From UBA5536 sp964592595 (lineage in GTDB: Bacteria; Bacteroidota; Bacteroidia; Bacteroidales; F082), in the NCBI GenBank assembly GCA_964592595.1, contig CAZQFH010000066.1, forward strand, positions 1 through 18,256: a stretch of DNA of 18,256 nucleotides, given 5' to 3'. The notes under the pieces were generated by a model, which did no database searches, was not told the DNA's origin, and saw only the letters and a list, made by a program, of their open reading frames with translations. The position numbers and the translations under genes are program-made. Shown piece after piece: positions 1-5,066 of this stretch; the first letter of the stretch is position 1; every line of letters starts with the position of its first letter.

Positions 1-27
1 TATTGTTAACTTACCCCAATTTTGGGA
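1..27 (-). other. 5' leader of an unseen minus-strand transcript, similar to the start of the 94-267 RNA
   Basis: Downstream of the 31-60 promoter the minus strand reads TTGCGCTCCCAAAATTGGGG and then TAAGTTAAC. The start of the neighbouring RNA reads TTGCAGCCCCAAAACGTTGG and then GAAGTTAAA. Both begin with a CCC..GGG mini-hairpin followed by AAGTTAA. The left-edge transcript may be a second copy of the same kind of RNA, or only share a promoter/leader cassette. Its body is outside the window. Confidence 0.35.
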
Positions 28-30
28 GCG

Positions 31-60
31 CAAAAGTACCATAAATTCGTAAACAAACAA
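31..60 (-). promoter_or_regulatory. Bacteroidota-type promoter, reading off the left edge
   Basis: On the minus strand TTG (60-58) is followed by a 19-base spacer and TACTTTTG (38-31), matching the Bacteroidota TTTG/TAnnTTTG housekeeping promoter. The transcript would start near position 25 and leave the window at its left edge. The same TTG-19-TAnnTTTG layout recurs at 272-301. Confidence 0.55.
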
Positions 61-93
61 TACTTTGCTCTAAATTAATTTCTTAACACTTAT

Positions 94-267
94 GGGATGT
101 AGTTGAAGGAGGGATAAACCTTGTTGGTTAAGGTTCTCAAAACACATGTGAGCTACTATTTTCGGACGTTTCCGAGACCTCACATGAAGAAACCTATTAC
201 GTTTTAGCTTATCAGGTTCCTTTAACTATATCGTTTCCAGTTACTTTTAACTTCCCAACGTTTTGGG
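94..267 (-). ncRNA. Putative structured small RNA, possibly 6S-like
   Basis: A strong minus-strand promoter (272-301) predicts a start near 267, and the transcript can fold into one long irregular rod. Pairings on the minus strand: GGG 256-254 with CCC 96-94; AGTT 252-249 with AACT 104-101; GGAAAC 238-233 with GTTT 119-116 and CC 113-112; GTTAAAGG 226-219 with CCTTAAC 133-127 (one bulge); CATGTGAG 186-179 with CTCACATG 152-145; and an apical TCGGA-AACG-TCCGA hairpin (175-162). Between the last two long stems lies a large bubble (218-187 opposite 144-134), whose 5' side can form its own AACCT/AGGTT hairpin. A rod with a central bubble and about 175 nt length is the architecture of 6S RNA, the sigma-factor decoy that binds RNA polymerase. 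The stems and promoter are read directly; the 6S identity is inference. It could instead be a cis-acting leader or an unrelated sRNA. No open frame of note lies inside. Confidence 0.42.
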
Positions 268-271
268 GCTG

Positions 272-301
272 CAAAGGTAAAAAGATTTTTTAATCTGACA
301 A
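272..301 (-). promoter_or_regulatory. Bacteroidota-type promoter for the putative small RNA
   Basis: The minus strand has TTG at 301-299, a 19-base spacer, then TACCTTTG at 279-272. This is a good match to TTTG-N(17-23)-TAnnTTTG. The predicted start is about five bases downstream, near 267, just before the CCC..GGG mini-hairpin. Confidence 0.6.
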
Positions 302-412
302 GAGGTTCTTTGATTTTTTTTCACTTTTGCCCGGTATAATTCACCCAATAACGCTCAATCGCTGGAATAATGCCGTCCCTAATGGACTTGAAATAATCAG
401 GACTACCATTTT
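302..412. other. Intergenic stretch, nothing recognised
   Basis: AT-rich sequence between the minus-strand promoter and the low-complexity array. I see no gene, hairpin or repeat of note. Confidence 0.5.
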
Positions 413-720
413 ATGCTACCCACACTTCTTTTATTAGGCTGTTGGCGGTTAGCTTTTGGCTATTTCCTCTTGCTCAATACTCACACTCACACTTCTTATC
501 AGGCTGTTGGCTGTTGGCGGTTGGCTTTTTGGCTACTCAATCAATTCCTCTTGCTCAATACTCACACTCACACTTCTTTTATTAGGCTGTTAGCGGTTGG
601 CGGTTGGATATTCCTCTTGCTCAATACTCACACTCACACTTCTTTTATTTGGCTTTTGGCTGTTGGCTGTTGGCTGTTGGCTTGTTTTAATTTAAGCAGT
701 TTGTTCATTTTTTTTATGCA
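413..720. repeat. Low-complexity irregular tandem array
   Basis: The stretch is built from a CCTCTTGCTCAATACTCACA-type block alternating with a TTGGCTG/TTGGCGG block. A 32-base block beginning CCTCTTGCTC and ending CACACTTCTT occurs at 466-497, 547-578 and 613-644, and again at 1189-1220 inside the duplicated copy. Spacing is irregular (81 and 66 bases), so this is a degenerate array rather than a clean satellite. It produces an open frame on the + strand (413-889) whose translation simply repeats NTHTHTS and LLAVGCW-like strings, and I do not regard that as a gene. Confidence 0.8.
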
Positions 721-851
721 CACTGTCCTCAAGACTCTTGCTCTTGCTCACACTTCTTCAATCACACTTGTTTTTCGGGAACTTGGAACATGTCCCGATG
801 CAATAGTTAGCGGGAACAAGGAAAAGTTCCAGAACAATCAAAGATATAGCG

Positions 852-868
852 CAACCCCTTCAGGGTTG
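852..868. repeat. Palindromic element E1 (REP-like)
   Basis: CAACCCCTTCAGGGTTG has a 6-bp stem CAACCC/GGGTTG and a five-base loop. It is the exact reverse complement of E4 (1015-1031). A second copy lies at 1428-1444 in the duplicated block. Confidence 0.75.
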
Positions 869-903
869 AAATCCCAACTTACATCATAAATGCTACAATA
901 GCA

Positions 904-922
904 GCAACCCTGTCTGGGTTGC
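904..922. repeat. Palindromic element E2 (REP-like)
   Basis: GCAACCC-TGTCT-GGGTTGC forms a 7-bp stem. It is preceded by AATGCTACAATAGCA, which reappears in inverted orientation after E3, so each unit is a palindrome plus a specific flank. A copy lies at 1480-1498. Confidence 0.75.
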
Positions 923-961
923 GCCATCTTAGCCAACAAAAGCAATTTCAAATTATAAAAT

Positions 962-978
962 CAACCTCGAAGAGGTTG
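962..978. repeat. Palindromic element E3 (REP-like)
   Basis: CAACCTC-GAA-GAGGTTG is a perfect 7-bp stem. The C-to-T and G-to-A changes relative to E1/E2 are compensatory and keep the pairing. It is followed by TGCTATTGTAGCATT, the inverse of the flank before E2, so E3 lies in the opposite orientation. Confidence 0.75.
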
Positions 979-1014
979 TGCTATTGTAGCATTATTAGCC
1001 TCAGTAATGACAAT

Positions 1015-1031
1015 CAACCCTGAAGGGGTTG
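1015..1031. repeat. Palindromic element E4 (REP-like)
   Basis: CAACCCTGAAGGGGTTG is the exact reverse complement of E1. It is followed by TGCTATCATGCCAAA, a flank shared almost exactly with the sequence after the second copy of E2 (1500-1512). Confidence 0.75.
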
Positions 1032-1070
1032 TGCTATCATGCCAAACTAAACCTTCTCTTCAAATAGCAT

Positions 1071-1121
1071 CGGGCTGGGTGCGCTGGCCGGTGTGAGCGG
1101 CGGGCGTGCGGCGGGCAGGGC
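1071..1121. other. Short G+C-rich, G-skewed island
   Basis: By hand count 43 of 51 bases are G or C, and G strongly outnumbers C on the + strand, in an otherwise AT-rich intergenic region. It consists of GGCGGGCG/GCGGGCAG-like words. It lies in the 249-bp segment between the two 327-bp repeats and is not duplicated. I recognise no gene or motif; it may be a fragment of foreign DNA or a G-rich structural element. Confidence 0.6.
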
Positions 1122-1171
1122 ATCTAAAACAGCTGGAAAACTTGCGGGGCAGCTGAATATAGCTTTTGGCT

Positions 1172-1498
1172 GTTGGCGGTTGGATATTCCTCTTGCTCAA
1201 TACTCACACTCACACTTCTTTTATTTGGCTTTTGGCTGTTGGCTGTTGGCTGTTGGCTTGTTTTAATTTAAGCAGTTTGTTCATTTTTTTTATGCACACT
1301 GTCCTCAAGACTCTTGCTCTTGCTCACACTTCTTCAATCACACTTGTTTTTCGGGAACTTGGAACATGTCCCGATGCAATAGTTAGCGGGAACAAGGAAA
1401 AGTTCCAGAACAATCAAAGATATAGCGCAACCCCTTCAGGGTTGAAATCCCAACTTACATCATAAATGCTACAATAGCAGCAACCCTGTCTGGGTTGC
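1172..1498. repeat. 327-bp exact direct repeat, copy 2
   Basis: Second copy of 596-922. It diverges immediately after the GGGTTG arm of a palindrome. The following bases CTATCATGCCAAA (1500-1512) match those following a different palindrome at 1034-1046, so the right junction looks like a recombination between palindromic elements. Confidence 0.9.
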
Positions 1499-1526
1499 CC
1501 TATCATGCCAAATCATATCATCACTT

Positions 1527-1563
1527 AAAATCACCACCGGGCTCGAACCCCCAGGAATTGGGG
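1527..1563. repeat. Interspersed hairpin element, copy 1
   Basis: An imperfect direct repeat of 1791-1826. The shared core is ACCACCGGGCT then GA, CCCCCA and GAATTGGG. In this copy the inner stem is weaker (GGGCTCGAACCC) and the 3' end runs into a G tract. The GCTCGAACCC string superficially resembles a tRNA T-arm, but no cloverleaf surrounds it. Confidence 0.6.
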
Positions 1564-1632
1564 GGGGAGTTGGGGGCAAATAAAGAAACTAAACCCACTC
1601 TCCACCTAATCTAAAACCACTTCTCATCATTA

Positions 1633-1766
1633 TTCATGTCTTTACTTGTATAAGACGTTCGTGTCTTTACATAAGGCGTTCGAGTCGTTGCATAAGACGT
1701 TCGAGTCGTTGCATAAGACGTTCGAGTCCAAATCGTTGACGTTCGTGTCCACATCGAAGATGTTCG
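1633..1766. repeat. 21-bp tandem repeat, about five units
   Basis: Units begin GACGTTCGAGTC and end GCATAA. Full units lie at 1654-1674, 1675-1695, 1696-1716, 1717-1737 and 1738-1758, with degenerate partial units at 1633-1653 and 1759-1766. Because 21 is a multiple of three, every reading frame repeats, and on the minus strand this gives a heptapeptide RTSYATT within an open frame (1892-1611). There are no spacers, so it is not a CRISPR. The downstream part of that frame is the interspersed element, so I judge it non-coding. Confidence 0.8.
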
Positions 1767-1790
1767 TTTGAAAATTTCGAGCAATTCCTT

Positions 1791-1826
1791 CAAATTACCA
1801 CCGGGCTGGAGCCCCCAAGAATTGGG
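1791..1826. repeat. Interspersed hairpin element, copy 2
   Basis: The sequence contains two nested potential hairpins, GGGCT-GG-AGCCC and CCCAA-GAA-TTGGG. It matches 1527-1563 at most positions. The two copies bracket the 21-bp tandem array, 264 bases apart. Sequence of this kind is, to my knowledge, common between genes in Bacteroidota genomes, but I could not check that here. Confidence 0.6.
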
Positions 1827-1948
1827 TCTGTATAATGCCATGAAGCGGTTAGGGGTAAAAACGGCGTCAAACAAACATAACAACGACTTCATATCAGCCT
1901 CCCATCAAATATCCCCGTCAAGCCCACCTCTCTGCCAAAATAATAATG

Positions 1949-1956
1949 TAGCTTTG
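1949..1956 (+). promoter_or_regulatory. Probable -7 element for the helicase gene
   Basis: TAGCTTTG matches TAnnTTTG. The start would be near 1962, giving a leader of only about 15 bases before the GTG codon at 1977. No good TTG is seen at the expected upstream spacing, so this rests on the -7 box alone. Confidence 0.42.
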
Positions 1957-1976
1957 CAATCCAAAAAATTAGTTCA

Positions 1977-4259
1977 GTGATTGAATTACTACAACAGTTA
2001 AACGAACCGCAGCGCAATGCTGTACAAACAATCGATGGTCCGGTGATGGTTATTGCCGGCGCTGGTTCCGGGAAAACACGTGCCCTTACTTTTCGCATCG
2101 CCTATATGTTGCAACAGGGCGTTGATGCCTTTCAAATTCTGGCATTGACTTTCACCAATAAAGCAGCACGCGAAATGAAAGACAGGGTAATACAATTGGT
2201 TGGGGGTCAGGAAGCCCGTAATGTATGGATGGGCACTTTCCACTCCATTTTTGCCCGAATTCTGCGCGTTGAAGGGCATCATCTGGGTTATCCCTCCAAT
2301 TTCTCTATTTACGATACCGACGACACCAAACAGCTGATTCGCAATATCCTCAAGGATATGAACCTCGATCCTAAGGTGTACAAACCTTCTTTTGTTTTGC
2401 ACCGTATTTCCAATGCCAAATCGAACCTTTTTTCAGCCGAGGATTACCTAAATAATCCTGATATCCGCACTGCTGATGTGCAAGCTGGCAAACCCCTGAT
2501 TGGTGAGATCTTCAAAAACTATAACGCCCGGCTAAAAAGAGCCAACGCTATGGATTTTGATGATCTGCTGTTTAATACGAATGTGCTTCTGCGTGATTTT
2601 CCGGAAGTGCTCTATAAATACCAGCATCGGTTCAAATATATCCTGGTGGATGAATACCAGGACACCAATCATGCCCAATACCTTATTATAAAACGTATTG
2701 CTGCACTTAACGAAAATATCTGTGTGGTTGGCGACGACGCCCAAAGTATTTATGCCTTCAGGGGTGCTAACATTCAGAATATCCTGAATTTTAAAAATGA
2801 TTATCCTGATCACACCTTAATAAGGTTAGAACAGAATTACCGCTCAACAAAAATTATTGTTGATGCTGCTAATCATGTTATTGAAAACAATAAAGATCAG
2901 ATCAAGAAAAAAGTATGGACAGCCAAAGAACAAGGTGAATTAATCAGTTTGTTGCGCGCTACTTCAGATAACGAAGAAGGCATTTTGGTTGCCAATGCTA
3001 TTTTTGGGCACAAAATGTCGAAACAGCTCAAAAACAAAGATTTTGCCATCCTTTACAGAACCAATGCACAATCGCGTTCTATAGAAGAAGCCCTGCGCAA
3101 GCAAGGAATTCCATACCGCATCTATGGTGGCTTGTCGTTTTATGCGCGAAAAGAAGTTAAAGACCTCCTCTCCTATTTCAGGTTAGTAATAAATCCCCAC
3201 GATGAAGAAGCTTTGTTGCGCATCATCAATTATCCGGCCCGGGGCATCGGAAAAACTACCATCGAGCGACTGATAGTTGCAGCTAACGAACAGGAAATCA
3301 GCGTGTGGAAATTAATCAACGAGGCTTCACTTATTCCCAACGATTTCAATCGCGGAGCGCAAAGCAAGCTGAATGATTTTGTGAATATGATCAGAAGTTT
3401 TCAGGCTTTGCATGAAACAAAAACCGCTTTTGAACTGGCCAAACATATCAACAGCAGCGTAGGAATTGTTGCAGCATTAAAGGAAGACGACAGTCCGGAA
3501 GGCATCAGCAGGATAGAAAATATCGAAGAGCTGTTGAATGCAATCATGGAGTTTTCTGACAAACAGGTGGATGAAGCAACAGGAGAACAGATGGGTGTGA
3601 AACTGGCCGATTTTATGCAGGATATTGCATTGCTCACCGATGCCGACAAAAAAGACCCTGAAGACGATGATTATGTGAGCATGATGACCATTCATTCGGC
3701 CAAAGGCTTGGAATTTCCCTATGTTTATGTTGTTGGAATTGAAGAAAACCTCTTTCCTTCAATTCAGTCGCTGGGCACACGGGCAGAATTGGAAGAAGAA
3801 CGCAGGCTTTTTTATGTTGCCATCACACGGGCCGAAACCAAGCTTACACTGAGCTATGCCGAAAGCCGCTACCGATGGGGAAGCCTCAGTTTGTGCGAAC
3901 CTTCGCGCTTTTTGGAAGAAATCAATGAACAGCTTATCGATAAGCCCCGCAAAGCTGGCATCCGCCGAAAAGCAACATCAGAAGATTTTTCAACACTATC
4001 CGGAGGTGCAAATCTCAAAAGCATGCAGCAGGCAACACAGCAAAATAAAACCACTTCTGCTCCTGCATCGGGCAGTGATTTTGAAGCCTCAGACCCGGAA
4101 TCTTTACAAAATGGCATGGAGGTAGTTCATCAAAAATTTGGAAAAGGAAAGATTGTCAGTATCGAAGGTTCAGGTGCCAACCGCAAAGCAACTGTGCATT
4201 TCGCAGCATACGGACAGAAGCAACTCTTACTAAAATTTGCCCGCCTCAAAATTGTATAG
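1977..4259 (+). CDS. uvrD: UvrD/PcrA-family superfamily 1A DNA helicase
   Basis: An ATP-dependent 3'-5' DNA helicase used in nucleotide excision and mismatch repair and in clearing stalled complexes from DNA. Of 760 residues, all SF1A motifs are visible: Walker A GAGSGKT (28-34), motif Ia LALTFTNKAAREM, motif II VDEYQD (about 224-229, D225 and E226), motif III VVGDDAQSIYAFRG, motif IV LEQNYRST, motif V MMTIHSAKGLEFPYVYVVG, and motif VI VAITRAETKL (R618). The C-terminus (about 714-760; GMEVVHQKFGKGKIVSIEG) matches the Tudor-like domain of PcrA/UvrD that contacts RNA polymerase, joined by a low-complexity linker rich in S, T, Q and A. Start: GTG at 1977 is preferred because the next in-frame ATG (codon 24) would remove part of the helicase N-terminus before Walker A. 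No Shine-Dalgarno is seen, as is usual in the phylum. RecB or Rep assignments are less likely given the C-terminal domain. Confidence 0.96.
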   Translation: MIELLQQLNEPQRNAVQTIDGPVMVIAGAGSGKTRALTFRIAYMLQQGVDAFQILALTFTNKAAREMKDRVIQLVGGQEARNVWMGTFHSIFARILRVEGHHLGYPSNFSIYDTDDTKQLIRNILKDMNLDPKVYKPSFVLHRISNAKSNLFSAEDYLNNPDIRTADVQAGKPLIGEIFKNYNARLKRANAMDFDDLLFNTNVLLRDFPEVLYKYQHRFKYILVDEYQDTNHAQYLIIKRIAALNENICVVGDDAQSIYAFRGANIQNILNFKNDYPDHTLIRLEQNYRSTKIIVDAANHVIENNKDQIKKKVWTAKEQGELISLLRATSDNEEGILVANAIFGHKMSKQLKNKDFAILYRTNAQSRSIEEALRKQGIPYRIYGGLSFYARKEVKDLLSYFRLVINPHDEEALLRIINYPARGIGKTTIERLIVAANEQEISVWKLINEASLIPNDFNRGAQSKLNDFVNMIRSFQALHETKTAFELAKHINSSVGIVAALKEDDSPEGISRIENIEELLNAIMEFSDKQVDEATGEQMGVKLADFMQDIALLTDADKKDPEDDDYVSMMTIHSAKGLEFPYVYVVGIEENLFPSIQSLGTRAELEEERRLFYVAITRAETKLTLSYAESRYRWGSLSLCEPSRFLEEINEQLIDKPRKAGIRRKATSEDFSTLSGGANLKSMQQATQQNKTTSAPASGSDFEASDPESLQNGMEVVHQKFGKGKIVSIEGSGANRKATVHFAAYGQKQLLLKFARLKIV

Positions 4260-4281
4260 CACACACTTAGCGTATATTGTG

Positions 4282-4289
4282 TAATTTTG
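4282..4289 (+). promoter_or_regulatory. Possible -7 element upstream of DUF4290-murA
   Basis: TAATTTTG fits TAnnTTTG, but there is no TTG at a suitable distance upstream. An AT-only weak hairpin (about 4296-4317) followed by eight T (4323-4330) lies downstream and could instead be a poor terminator for the helicase gene. The two readings conflict, hence the low confidence. Confidence 0.3.
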
Positions 4290-4374
4290 CCGCTGGTGTA
4301 TATTTAATATTAAACACATTCGTTTTTTTTAGAGAAAGATGCCAAAACCTATCATTGGATAAAAATTTAATAAC

Positions 4375-5034
4375 ATGACAAACGATTCTCTTACTTACAA
4401 TACCATAAGGTCGAAAATGGTTATTCCGGAATACGGCCGCAACATCCAAACCATGATTGAGCACCTGCTGACCATCGAAGATCGTGAGCAACGCACTGGT
4501 GCTGCTCATTTTGTGGTTACTGTTATGGCGCAAATGAACCCGCAGGTAAAAGAAACTGATGATTACATCCATAAACTTTGGGATCATCTGCACATCATTG
4601 CCGATTACAAACTTGATGTGGACAGTCCTTTCGAAATTCCTGCCAACGAAATTCAAAACACTAAGCCCAAACATCCGGGTTACGGCCAGAAAAAACCAAG
4701 ATATGGACACTACGGCCATTACTTATTGGAGATGATTGCAGTTGCAAAAACTATCGAAAATCCGGATGAAAAAAAAGCCATATCCCTAGCTATCGCTAAT
4801 CAATTAAAAAAGGACTACCTCAACTGGAATCGCGAGACCGTAAACGACCCCATTATTTTAGCCGAACTGGAACGCGTGTCAGACGGGGCTCTTTCGCTTC
4901 CCGATAATACTAAGCTGGTTTCGCCTTCAGAAGTAATTGGCAGAACACCAGCAAATCAAGCTGCAAACAAAAAGAAAAAACCCAACAAGAAAAAAGATAA
5001 TTTCAAAAGCAGGGGAAATTCTAACAGGCGCTAA
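4375..5034 (+). CDS. DUF4290 family protein
   Basis: A 219-residue cytoplasmic protein of unknown function, recognisable as DUF4290 from its N-terminal signature PEYGRNIQTMIEHLLTIEDR (about residues 18-37) and the central GHYGHYLLEMI. The family is, as far as I know, largely restricted to Bacteroidota and usually sits directly before murA, as here (32-base gap, same strand), so the pair is probably one transcript. I see no signal peptide or membrane segment. The last 25 or so residues form a strongly basic tail rich in Lys, Asn and Arg (KKKKPNKKKDNFKSRG), which suggests contact with nucleic acid or acidic lipid. Its role in relation to peptidoglycan precursor synthesis is not known to me; the genomic link is suggestive only. 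The start ATG follows AATTTAATAAC, an A/T-rich context typical of the phylum. Confidence 0.88.
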   Translation: MTNDSLTYNTIRSKMVIPEYGRNIQTMIEHLLTIEDREQRTGAAHFVVTVMAQMNPQVKETDDYIHKLWDHLHIIADYKLDVDSPFEIPANEIQNTKPKHPGYGQKKPRYGHYGHYLLEMIAVAKTIENPDEKKAISLAIANQLKKDYLNWNRETVNDPIILAELERVSDGALSLPDNTKLVSPSEVIGRTPANQAANKKKKPNKKKDNFKSRGNSNRR

Positions 5035-5066
5035 TACTATTAGAAATTCAAGTAAAGCATTTTGTC

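Larger units (their letters stand above)
596..922. repeat. 327-bp exact direct repeat, copy 1
   Basis: Bases 596-922 match 1172-1498 with no mismatch found by eye (offset 576). The copy includes the last array block, a TTGGCTG run, an eight-T tract, and two CAACCC..GGGTTG palindromes. Perfect identity in non-coding sequence implies a recent duplication or ongoing gene conversion, or an assembly artefact. Confidence 0.9.

Noticed and set aside
413..889. 158-codon + strand open frame
   Set aside because: The translation is a mosaic of repeated THTHTS and LAVGCW strings that follows the DNA repeats. It has no conserved domain, and its second half is part of the exact duplication.
1166..1465. 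99-codon + strand open frame
   Set aside because: It is the second copy of the 327-bp repeat translated; its sequence is identical to the end of the 413-889 frame.
1535..1555. tRNA T-arm-like string GCTCGAACCC
   Set aside because: No acceptor, D or anticodon stems can be built around it, and the same element recurs without the T-loop pattern at 1801.
1633..1766. CRISPR-like array
   Set aside because: The 21-bp units are contiguous with no spacers, and no cas genes are present.
1611..1892. 93-codon minus-strand open frame with RTSYATT repeats
   Set aside because: It is made of the 21-bp tandem array plus the interspersed hairpin element, with no sign of a conserved protein and no promoter seen. 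Kept as a repeat.
3401..3695. Minus-strand frames opposite the helicase and other long genes
   Set aside because: They are antisense shadows of strongly conserved coding sequence, with no motifs of their own.
4296..4330. Intrinsic terminator after uvrD
   Set aside because: The stem is only AT-rich short segments with a bulge, and the T run is separated from it by several bases. Too weak to list as a feature.
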